Assembly (NCBI GenBank): GCA_013399695.1
Contig: VXAU01003499.1
Coordinates: forward strand, 1-64,000
Length of the DNA: 64,000 bases
Direction of reading: 5' to 3'
From: Formicarius rufipectus
Taxonomy: Eukaryota; Chordata; Aves; Passeriformes; Formicariidae
In this document: piece by piece, positions 23,401 to 35,400 of the stretch
How positions within the stretch are numbered: the stretch's first letter is position 1
Layout: the number at the start of each line of letters is the position of its first letter
Position numbers and translations under genes: made by a program
Notes under the pieces: generated by a model
What the model was told of the DNA's origin: nothing
The model's input: only the letters and a program-made list of their open reading frames with translations
Databases searched by the model: none

Positions 23401-26400
23401 ATGCTTTCAAGCCTCCCTCATTCATTAAGATGAGGGAGAAAATACATTTCTTTGCCATTTTAGGATGATGCAGTAGTACACTGGAGCTTTGTGCTCCCTC
23501 TCCCAGGTCCTGCTTCCAGCCCTTCCACTTTTTCAGTGACAGCAAAGAGAAAATCAGGCACTGGTTGGTGCTCCCCTCTGCCCATGGGAACAAGCCTGCC
23601 TTCATTGCTGTCCATTTTCCAGTTTGTCCTTATTAATCAGTGAATTGCTTCTGTTTTTCTGTGTCCCCAAAAAGGTTTTCTTCAACTGAATGTGCCAGTG
23701 CATTCTGATCAGACAGAGGTTTGGAGGGGGATAGTAAATAAGCATCAAGATCTTTCTCTTCCTTTGCAGCGTGTTCCTGCCCCAGTAAGGCTGGGTCAGG
23801 ACAACCTGTCACGTACCTCTCCTCAGAGATGGTAATAGGGGAAACAGGCTAAAATGGTGTCAAACAGGCTGTGAGCTTGTGTTTTAATTGCCAAGCGAGG
23901 ACCTGCTGTTCCTGATGCCACCTTTGCCAGCGGGTGGTGTTGAGGATGGTAAAGTGCTCCTCAGATCTCATGAGCAGCAAAATGCATGGTGATTTTTGGC
24001 TGCAGGTGAACAGGCAGAGCCAGCTGCCAGTCTCACAGCTGGTAATTTGGCACATTCTGGACCCCTCTTTGGGTAACCAGAGGAAGGATCTATGACCAAA
24101 ACCATCCCTTGGCACCACACTTCGTGTACCTGCATCAGGAAAGCCGTTCCTTGCCTTTTAGTTCTCTGGGCACCTGTTTTAATTAGTAAATGCCATTCCT
24201 ATTTCAGTCAGCAGTAAATGGAAGAACCCTGGACTGGGTGTCCTTAATGAGGCCACGGTACGTTAGGCATGAAATGTGCACCAAGTTTTGCAGTGGGGAA
24301 ATGGGGCCAAATTCCTACCAACGCCTCTGATGACTTCCTCCAGGAGCTGGGCAAGCTCTCACCTCAGGGCGGTCTGGCCTGTGTTGTGGTTTGCTCTGTC
24401 ACACCAGTATGAAGGCAGGTGTGCAGCCTTGTCACCTTGGTGGTTATGAGACATCTCACTCCCAATTTAACCCCATTTGCTCTTATGCCAGCGTTGTTCA
24501 TTAGCTTAAATAGCTCCTCATTCTCCCTGCCCTTTGTGCTCTGATGTGTTTACAGCTAGCAACCATCCTCCCACCCAGCCTGCTCCTTGCCCAGCAGGAA
24601 GGGACCCAGCTCTGTGCTGGACCATTAACTTCAGAGTGATGCTCACGTGTCACTTTTGGCCAAGCAGAGACCAGGTACAAGCCCAAAGAAGACAGAAGGG
24701 AAGAACACCCAGGTTTTGGTGTTAGACAGATCTGTTCTATTGGCAGGGCTGGAAGAGGCTGGGAGAAGGTGTCCATCCCCTTGTCCCAAGGTTGGAGCAG
24801 TGAAGTGGTGGCTCTGGAGTTGCTTACAGGCACTTCCAGGGTATGTCACGTAGCCATCATCAGGGCTTCTGGGGTAACCCAGGTCCTGATGGGACATCCC
24901 AGGGGACAGTGAGGTTGGCTGAGTATGACTGGTCACTTCTCACAGGCTGCGCCCTTTGTGGCTCAAGATGTTGGTCAGCAGGATGTAGGGTCCAGAATCA
25001 TTTTTGTTAACCCTGTATTGGATCCCATAGCCTGGCTTTAAATTCAGTGTTTTCCTGATAGACACCTTGTTGGCATCTGAAGGTTTCAAGAGGTGGAGAG
25101 TTCAGCTCTTTGACCACACAGATGAAAACTCTCTTTTCCTAAAACTACCTTAGGGGCAATTTTGTCAAAATATGGTTGATCTGAAAGCCACTTTTGCATT
25201 AGTTCTGTAGGGGATACACTGTTCAGTCCCAGACATGAGAAATTTAATTTTTCCAGAGTCTGTTTCCTAGTCCTGTAACTCGACGAACTGTAGGTTCTAG
25301 AACAAATTTAGAAAAGCTCTTAAACCCAATGAGACACAAAAAGAAGCCCTGAATTAGGAACTGTGCAGGTCTTTGCCTTTAGATTTGTAGAAGTCAGATA
25401 GGAACAGGACCAATTCACAAAGAATAGCTCCAAGTTGCCCAGTTTCTGCTCAAAAGCCACCCTGCAGTATCTCAAGGGAGCTCAGTGGTTCTGGGTTCCC
25501 AACGTTTTGGTGCTTTCTGGCTTCTCTTCTTTACATCAAGCTTCTGTTAGAGGTCTTGGGTATCTGAGAGACTGGAGGCAGCACCTCTGTGAGAGTAGGC
25601 TGTCCTCCTTCCCCAGCAGCAAGGGGTAGTTTCCCCTACTTGATGTTCCAGGTTTCTGTTTCTCTGGTTTCAGGTTCACTCTTAAGCAAATATTTCCCGA
25701 CGTCCACCTTATGGGTTGTGGTTTGAGTTTATTCACATAAAATGTTTTAATACAGAGCACAGTTTGCCAACCTTTGGCAGGTAGAGAGCAGTGCAGAACG
25801 ATGTGGTCCCTGATGGGGACATGCCCTGATGGGGTGCCCACCCTGCATTAAAGCCAGCTTTGATTGGGAAGGAGAATGAAGGCAAGCTCTTCAGCTCCTT
25901 CCCTGGTAGATACCCATCAACATCAGTCCGTGCATTATGCTCTGATCTCCCCCAACCTCTGCCTTATGCAGACAGGGCTAGTGCTCATCTCTGAAGCTGA
26001 TGGACCATCACAGGCTTCTCATTGTCACCAGGAGCAATGCAGGAGTCAGGCCTTAAGCAGTCCTGAGAAACTACTTAGCAATGGACTGAATTGCTTCCCG
26101 CCCGTTTGTTTAATGCTACTCAGAGATGCTTTCAGTTCAGGGTGGTAATGACAGCACTCTGCTCTCCACAGTGCCAGCTTTTTATATTCCCTTAAGCAGA
26201 CGTTATCACTCCAAGCTGTTATGAAGATCTAATTAATCAAACACTAGCAAGCACAAAAACTAAGAGAGAGGACGGAAACTAAAAAAACAAAGCCAAGCCC
26301 TCACATCTCTTTGTTACCACCTTTACTTACTGCATTTGTTGCTTATTCCCCTTTGAATGGTCAGCAGCCACTTAGAACAGCAGTGATGCACTGGTAATGT

Positions 26401-29400
26401 CATAAAATGGGCAGTATTTCTCATCATTTGTGTTTTATTTGTTTGGATCAAAGGAGGGAGACTTTTTTTTCCCAAAGAAAGCAAAATTTCAATTTCTAAA
26501 GGGAAAAATAGATCTTCCTTTAATGTTTTCAGTGATCAGAGATCATAGAATTGTTTTGGTTTGAATGGATCTTAAAAATATCTCATTCCACCCCCTGCCA
26601 TGGACAGGGACACGTTCCACTAGACCAAGTTGCTCCAAGCCCCGTCCAACCTGGCCTTGGACACTTGCAGGGATGGGGCAGCCACAGCTTCTCTACCACA
26701 GCCTGTGCCAGGGCCTGCCCACTCTCACAAGGAAGAAACTCTTCCTAATATTTAATACAAATATCTAATCCAAATCCACCCTCACCACAAAGGTTTATCT
26801 TAGTTCTCGAGGAGAGAATTTAACTTCTCTTTGATTTTCAAGATTTAGTCTGTCTTTCTCTTCTCCGCTCTTCTTTCCATGCCCCCTTTCATAGTCAGAA
26901 GGGTAAGGGAGTAGAGAGCATCTGAGTAAACTGATGTGTGGAGAAATCAGAAGGTTACAAAGTGGTGGGGGAAATTTTCAGGTTTAGTTTTTCCAGCTGG
27001 AATTTTTCATGGGAAATTCTTGCCCTCTTCCTTTCCAGCACTGTGTTGGCAGGCAGCTGATGGGGCAGGGACAGCCTGAAAACCATGTTAGTAGGAAGGG
27101 AAAACGGATGTTGGCTTGAATTTGGGGCAGCATGGGAGTGATGGCAAGAGATGTGGCTTTATTACAGCCTGATACTTTTGTTGGTGGTGGGGTTTTACAC
27201 TCACTGCATCAAAGCTTTGGTGGGAATTGTGATGTGCTGGGTACTCACCACCACTTTGAGTTTAACAGACTTGAGGAGAGCTTACTCTGCTGAAACTTAC
27301 TGACATTTTAAAAAACATTATTTAAAAGATATTGGTTTTTAATGTCTTTTAACTCCTCCCACGGTGGCAGTGTCTTGCTGCTTGCTTTCTTCTGCTGGTT
27401 GCACTGTTTTCTCACTGTCCTGGTGGTGATGGCTGGTCTATTCTCCACTCCTTTTCTCTTTCTCTCTCTCTCTCTTCTTTCCTTTAGATTCATGAGCTCA
27501 ACAATCGCATGTCTGCAATCGAACGCATTTTGAACCGCTTGGAGGAAAAAATCCTGGTGCATCCTCACAAGGTAACCAGGCAAAGCCAAGGTGCTCTGCA
27601 AGGAGAGAGCTTGGGTTGTGCTGGTCATTGGAGAGGTTTCCCTGAAGCAGCCAGAACTGCAGGGAGAAAGCTGGATAGACAAAAGTCATAGAAATATTTA
27701 GGTTAGAAAAGACCTCTAAGAGCACTGAGTCCAACCATTAACCTACCACAGCCAAGTCCGCCACCAAACCATGTCCCTAAGTGCCACCATGACTTGGGTT
27801 GTTTGAGTTTAATCCTCTGTTTTGGCCTTGGAGGCTCTTCTCTAGTTCCAGGTGATGGAGTGCCTCAGGAAACAGGGCAGAAACAGCAGCAAATTGAACC
27901 CACTTAGGCCTCCTTGCAGTGCTGTGCTTGCTCCTTCTGCACAAGGAGCACTGAGTTTCAGGCTGATACCTTATGAAATGCTGATTTCAGGAGTTTTATG
28001 TAGGTGTCTGTACATCCACAGAGCTGTGACAGCTCGTTTGAAATCATAGGACACTTGATTAGTACATATGAGGAAATTAGCTGGTTATTGTGACTGAGAT
28101 CTGAGTCAAGGAAGATTTCTGCATCCTTTCTGATCTGCCCTCATCTTACCATGCCATAAAACTTAGAAGAAAACATCAAAATTAAGTTAAAACTGAGCAA
28201 CAATGTAGAATCAGCAAATACTTAGGCCACTTAACATTGATTTTTGGGTTTCTAATTTTAGACCATGTGCTCTTTTGCTTTGTATGAACCCATCACTGCT
28301 CTGGTGGCTGACAGCTCAGTAGAATGAACAGTGATAATTACAAGAAAGTCCCCTCTAGGCATAGATGAAACAATGCAATTTCTCCTTTTTTCCAAAACTT
28401 GTAACATATTTGTGATCATTCGGTGTTTTTGTCAGAACATCTGAACGGGAGAGTAGGAGATGTGCGTGATGGCAGGTTCTCATGCTTTATTCCCATATCT
28501 AGGGCAAAGCAGAGCAGAGGCAATGGGTCTAAACTGCTGCGGGACAGGCTGAAGTTAAGTATTAAGCAAAGCTTCACAGCAGAAAGAACAACAGAGCCCT
28601 GGAATAGGTTTCCTGGGAAAAAGATTGCCTGCTGCAGTTGCTTGAGGTTATTAAAAATAGCTTAGACAAAACCCCACCAGGTATGACGCAGGTAATTGTA
28701 TTCCCATCTTAATGCAAGGGACAGCGAGTTCAGGAACTTCTGGAGATCTCTTCCAGTGCCTGGGAGTTTAATAGGATTCTTCTCCAGGTGCCATGAATTG
28801 CACCTAATAACGGGGCCAGGTGGAAATAGGCCATCTGTCCTACAAGCAAATTGGCTGTGTGGTTTCTCACTGCAAATAAGGTTACCTAGAGGCTCTGAAA
28901 GCTACCTCAGGGAGTGGCAATTCCCTGGCTGCATCCCTCACTCGGGTGCACCGTGCCTTTGGGTGGCTGTGATATCTGCCCTCAGAGCCACCAGCCACCC
29001 CATGGTTCCTAATGAAAACGTGGTGATTTTTGGCCCCAAATTCCCCCTGCACATCTTTTTAAGGGTGGGTGAAAGGCAATTTTCCCCAGGGAGAAACAAG
29101 CAAGTTCTGTGTGTAGGGAAAACAGGAATGAAGGATTTTTAGATGAGGTGTTTGAATTCCTCAGTGTGGAGCTGGGCTCTGCTGCTCCCCTGGGCAGTCT
29201 GACAGCTCCTCGAGAATGCAGATCTGGAGAGGGGGTTCGAAGTTCCCGTTGCAAAATCCATCTGTGGTTGTGCTCCTCAAGCTCCTCTGCTTGGTGAGTG
29301 TGTCTGGACCCAGGCAAAGCCCTGTTGTCCACCACAGGAGACTCTGACACAACTCCCTTCCTCTGCTCCTTCAGTCTCCAGCCCCAGAGTCCCAAACTGA

Positions 29401-32400
29401 TCCTGATGCTGAGGAGGAGGAGTTGAAGAGGAAGCTGGAGGAGCTAGCCAGCAACATCAGTGACAAAGAAGTCTCCTCTGAAGAAGAGGAGTGTGAAGAA
29501 AAGAAGAGAGCAAAGAAAGCAGAGATGAGTCCCTCCAGCGATGACATGGCCAGAGATGTCCAAAAGGTAATCTGTGTTGTCTCACCCATATTGGTCCAGG
29601 CTGCATGCACGATTCCTTCTCTCAGGAGTTTATGGTTTTACACCATGATAATAAAACTCCCCACCTCCACCTCGATGTCTCCCAGGGTCACGGTGTGTCT
29701 GACTTAGCTGCCTGCTTTAACAGAGTGTCAAAGCATAGGGAAGTCCCAGGGTGTTGGATCTGGATCTTTCTCCTTGTAGGCTCTCCCAGTCTCATCCAAG
29801 AGTCAAAAGTAAAGTCTCTTAGAGGTCTTGCAGGCTCCTGTCGTGCAGAGGTACATAACCTCCACACCTGCTTAGAAGAGTCGTCCCAGGACCTGGATGG
29901 AGAAGACTCCTGGGGTGGGAGAGGAACTTAGTAATGATTTAGGACCAGCAGTCTTTGTCAGGCACCTGCTGCAGCCTGAAATGTCTTTTCCACACCTGTC
30001 AGAGCTCATGAGTCCCTAAATCCCTGATCCCTCTTCCACTTTGCAAGATCAGCATCTCCTCTACTTCCAGCACCGTGCTTGCTCCTGTCCCCTGCTCAGT
30101 GGTGGGTGATCTGGTGGGGATATGGGGCAGGGAGAGGAGGAGGGATCACAGCATCTCTGCAGTGTGTCTCCAGGTGGTGGGAGCCTCCCAGGATGATCCC
30201 TTAGCACAAAGGAAGAGGTCAGCATTCCCTGTTGGATCTATAATAGCTCATTAGTTCAACCCCTCCCTTCTGGCTGTAGATGGGGTCAGCAGCAAGCACA
30301 GCAAAGGAAGTGAGTGGGCACCACGTTGCTCCTGTCGTGTCCTGCAAAGCTCCTTTCATCTGAGATTGCAATGACTTTTGTGGTGCCAAAAGACCTCCTT
30401 TTAGTGTGTATTTGTTCCTCGACCTCACAAGACAAGACCTGGTGGTTTTGGGTACCATTTCCTGTGCTCCCACTGCCAGTGGATGAGCTGTGTGCTGCAT
30501 TCTTATCCGACAGCATCCTTCACTGCCTCCTTTTTCCTGAAAGCTGCTTTTAGATGATTGGTGCAGCCAGACTTAAATCCTTTTCATGGATTGAAGGATG
30601 TATATCATCTTAATAATCATTTCCATCCAAGTGCAGATAAGTGGTAACTTAATTCCTGTGTGAGCTGCTGATGTGCAGCAGATAAGAGGCTCAAACCTGA
30701 ACAGGGAGTTGTTCATGTGGTATCAGTGTCAAATTCTTGATTCTCATAAAATGAAGCCTGGATCTTTCAGATGTGCTACTTTCTTCACCCTAGTCCCAGC
30801 TATGAAGCAGGGAGGAGTAATTGAGCTGGAAATGTCTGCAGTGATGTAGCTGGACCAGGCTTGCTTAAAGGCTGTGTTGGCATGGATGTTTTTTAACAAC
30901 TTTCCTTATACTTACATCAGATCCAGGTTTGAATTTTGCATGACTTCTAAGGGTTGTTTTTTTTTATTTAAGTCTGCTCCAGTCAGGAGGAAGTCTTCTG
31001 ACTGGAGAACACTGTGATGAAAGCAGACAATCCTAATGGAAAATGTGAAAAAACTCTATTGTACCATGAAGGCCCCATAAAATTATAAAAATGTCATCTG
31101 GACTGAGTTAGCTGGTTCCCTGCAGGACAGCTTCCCTGGAAATAATGTGCAGCTGTAAACACAACTGTTTTGCCACCAGTGCTCATATCGCCCCCATCTC
31201 CTTCGTTTCTAGGGAATTATCAGTTGAGGGAGAGATGATGAGTTTCTTCAGTCCATTTTTAGATGTGCTTAGCACCTCATCAAGCCAACAGCAGGTAGGA
31301 GCATTATTGCCATCAGTGCTCCTTGGGATGGGAAGAGAGGACATTAGTCCCAAGTTCTGGCAGTGTGGCAGTACGATCATTTTACGGGGTTTGGTTGGTT
31401 TTATTCTTTTGCCACAAACTCAAGGAGTTATTTGCATCCCAGCTCAGGCCCGCTGAAGTGTAAAGCAATATGCTGCAATTAGATCTCAACTGCTGAGTAA
31501 CCGTGTGGCCTTCGGGTGGCCAGGTGCTGTCAGACAGCGCTTCCAGCGAGCAAAACATCCCTCAATAACCTTTTTTTCCAAGACTTTCGAGATGACTTCT
31601 TTTGTCACAGCCACTCTCCAGAAAGCACTGGCTGAGATCAAAGCTCTGCTTTAGCCACGCATCCGTCCCCAGTGGAGAGCCCTTCAGGAACAGCGTAAGC
31701 CCGTTAATTACCTCTTCTCCATCCTTCTCCAGCTCCTGAAGGTCTGATGCGTCTTTCACCCCCGACCTGTGTTGTTTTGCACACCACATTGAAATGATGT
31801 CCTTATTTTCCACCCCCCTCCCCGGCTCCCACCGTGTGCTTTGGCTGTGCCGGGCGTTCGCAGAGGTCGTCGGCGCAGGCTTTGAGTGAGATCACGGCCA
31901 AAGTGCTGAGAGCCATAAACGCCACGGAGGAGGCAGTGTGGGAGTCGTTGCATGGACAGGACCAGTGCAAGGGCAGCTGTGCCCTCCCCACGGGGCAGCT
32001 TCCCAGCCTGGGACATGGGAAAGAGGTGGCCGAAGTGTACCGTGAGCTTGAGGAAAATGTAAGGTTCACGAGAGCTTCCTGCGAGCACTGTGGGCATCGG
32101 TGGGTGGGAATGCAGAGGATCCCCTCCCCAGATTTCTGGTTAGTGGGTAGGTCAGCACTAAAAGGATGGTCAGCAGAGTCTGGTCTTGTCCAGCAGTGAT
32201 ACAACAGCAATAGCAAGTGCTCTGTCTTGTGGCTTCCCTTTCCTTGGTTCATGTTTCCCCTGGGTGAGACCCAGGGAGAGGAGACAAGCACAGTCCCCAG
32301 CTTGCTGTAGCAGCATCTCTTTGCTGAACTTCAGCAGTCCCGTGCTCCAGCAAAACTTGTGTCCCATTTCTCTTCAGATCCTCCCCAGCACTGTGTTTCA

Positions 32401-35400
32401 TCAAGGGGTTTACCATGACTTACCTGTTTGCTAATGCTGATGGGCTTATGCAGGTGACAAGTTTACATCTAGAGCGCAATCCCCTGCTGGGATTGTGTGA
32501 CATTGTGACACACCTACTGCGTCTTTAGCTGCTATAAACTCACATGAGTTAATTCCCCGTGGGAAACGGATTGCATCTACAGTGCCATGTACCAAGCTCC
32601 AAAGAAATGGTTCAAAGAAGTGTTGCATCTCCAGCTGGGTGGTCAGGTTGTGCTGTAGGAAGTGTCCTGCAGTGGAGAGCAGGGTTCTATAACACACACT
32701 GTGGCTCACCTCTCACTGGGGAAAGCTTATCAATAAAAGCAGGGAGCTGTAATACCTGGGTGGTTTCTGACCAGGTACAGCATCCCAGAGGAAAGGATTG
32801 GTTGCATGAAGGTTTTGAGGTTCTCCCACTCCCAGGAGAGGGGGTAGGGCTGGGAAGGATGTGAACTTTGGGCTTAATTCTGCTGCCATCATTGGTGGGA
32901 CAGAGATTGGTTGACAATGGCCCTGGGAGATGTGTGTCATCCTGCCATTCCCTAGGGGATCCTGGCTGAGTCACAGCTGCCCGGCCACTCTCTTCTCTCC
33001 AAGGAATGCCACCCACCTTGGAGGGCACAGGGAGAGCCTGATGGGCCAAAAAAAAATTGCTGTGACTCACAGACTGAGTTGTATATGGCCTTAGGGTGGG
33101 ACCTCTGGGACAGGGGTAGCTGTGAGAGCTCCTGCCAGGCAGTTTTGCATAATGCCCAGCCCAGGGAAAGTGGAAAGGGCTGGAGGAGCAGGAGTTGCCT
33201 TAGAAGTACTGAGATTTTGGGATCAGTCAGCAGGACAGTGACCAAACCCCATCTGATCATCTGATGTCATTGCATACCAACATATTACTGTTTCCTGAAC
33301 TGCCTTGCTTGGACTTATGTCCTTGTAATAGCCCAGGAGGAGGCAAGTGGCAGTGGGTGTGTCGGGATAGATCCTTTTACACTTCTCTAGGCAGCAAAGG
33401 GCAGACTGTGCAGGTTGACCGTGCCCTCAGGCAACCCAGCAGCACAGACACCCTTACGGGAGACTGAGAGGATATGGAAAGTCAGTGTCCTTCCCAGGTC
33501 TCTGCCTTCATGGGCTATGGCAGTCTGAGCTTGTTTGCAGGTACCTGCCCTCCCTCTGAGCACATAGCATAAAGATTCTGCTGCATCTCCAGCAGGTCAC
33601 TGAGTTTTGGTCCTTCCTGTGTTCACACTGAACCTCTCACCACTTCACCCCATCGGTAATTGCTCTCGAAAAGCCTGGGGAAGAGAGGAAATGAGATGAA
33701 AAGCCATGTCACAGCTGACTGGTACTGTCTGTGCTGCAAGGCAGGAAAAGCACTTGAAAAAAGTCTGGCAGGAGCTGTTGCGTCTGGGGCTGCAGTCAGG
33801 CCAGGAGAGGAGAACTCCAGGGAGGTTAATTCTGCAATGTAGGTTTTCTTTTTTGCCTGTGTTTCAGGTGTACCTGACTGCTGGAAAGACCTACAGGCTT
33901 GAGAAGACCCTGAAAGAGCTTGAGGAAGGGGCTCAGCACAGTGGCACTACCGACTCGGAGCTGTCGGAGCTGGAGGACAAGGTGGCCTCGGCCGCCGCTC
34001 AGGTGCAGCAGGCGGAGAGCGAGGTGAGGGCTTCGCTCCCAGAGATGCTTTGCCCAGCCAGTGATGGCAAACAAAGCCAGGGCTGGATGCCCCAGCCACC
34101 ATCTGTGTGGTTTTTTCCCTCCCTGTAAAGATATCAGACATCGAATCCCGGATTGCGGCTCTGTCTGCGGCGGGGCTGACAGTGAAGTCGGTGGAAAAGG
34201 CAAGGAAGAAGTCGAGTGGGCAGGTGAGCGTGGAGGGTGCTGCGTGTGAGGCCCCAGCCCTGAGATGTATGAGCATTCCCTGGGCTATTGCTGCTGCCTC
34301 TGGGTGCTGCGAAGGGCTGCCTTGGTGTGCTAAGCTGTGCCCAGCTCTCTCCCTGCTGTCTGGTGCTCTGGCCTGTGGCAGACAGAGTTGTCTGCCTCCT
34401 CTTGCACCCCTAAAGGAACCTCTGCCCTTCCTCTGCCTGCAGGCTGCCTGCCTCCACTCTCCTGGTCCTGCCAGCAGCAGTCCAGGGGAGTCTCTGGATG
34501 ACATTAAAGTGAGTATGTGTTTAATCAGTGCTGGCTTTGCATGTGGCACAGCATTAAGCCTGGAGACAACCAAGGTCTCCAGGGAGCAGCTTTCAAAGCA
34601 GCGGCCTCAGGAGGGACCTCTGCCCTTCCACCCCCTTTCCCACAGCAGGCTGCTCCCCTTCTCTTGCAGGCAATGCCTGGACTGCAGAGGTACAGGAGGA
34701 AGTTCAACAGTCCTCTGGAAATCACCAGTAAGGAGCGTGGATGTGCCCATGGGAGATGGAGACCTTTAGGGGGTGGGATGGGCTTTGGGGGGTGCTTGGT
34801 TCACTCTCTGCTTCCAGCTGTGTGTCTGCCCTTCCCTGTTCTTGCAGCCCCCTGGTTGGACAGCCACAGGGGAAACCTGTGGTGGATAACTTGGAAAGGA
34901 GACAGCAGTTGTCAGGACTGGGGACAATGATGGGAGAGCAGAGGTCAGGTTGAGGTGGGTCAGTCCTCCAAGAACCAGGGCTGTCTCTGCAGACAGCGTG
35001 CAGGGAGACATCTGCCTTACTTCATCTGTGGCAAGCCTTGCACAAGCCTATCATCACTTCTGACAGCAATTTCTTCCTTGCTTGGCCATCTTGGGGAAGG
35101 TATCCTTCCCTGGATGGTATGCCCAACCCATGGAAGTGTTCCAGGCCAGGTGGGATGGGCTTGGAGCAACCTGGTCTAGTGGGAAGAAGGTGTCCCTGGC
35201 AGGTGAGTGGAACAAGATGGGCTTTCAGGTTCCTTTCAACCCAAACCATTCTACGACTCTATAAATCTTAACTTTGTTGGCCATGTGCCTCAGCCACTGG
35301 TCTCTGGTGGGGGGCAAGGGGCTCTCCAGGACCCAGCTACGACAAACAGCAACTTCAAAGTAGATGGTGACCTGAAATTTGGCACAGCAGCTTGTGTGGT

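Larger units (their letters stand above)
22891..27487 (+). other. MLPH intron 8, the largest MLPH intron
   Basis: 4.6 kb. It holds an antisense CR1 fragment at 26544-26800 and a possible 15-nt microexon at 23770-23784. A long CT run precedes the acceptor near 27450-27487. Otherwise nothing recognised. Confidence 0.8.
27572..29374 (+). other. MLPH intron 9
   Basis: 1.8 kb, with two CR1 pieces (27687-27800 antisense, 28500-28710 sense). Confidence 0.8.
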
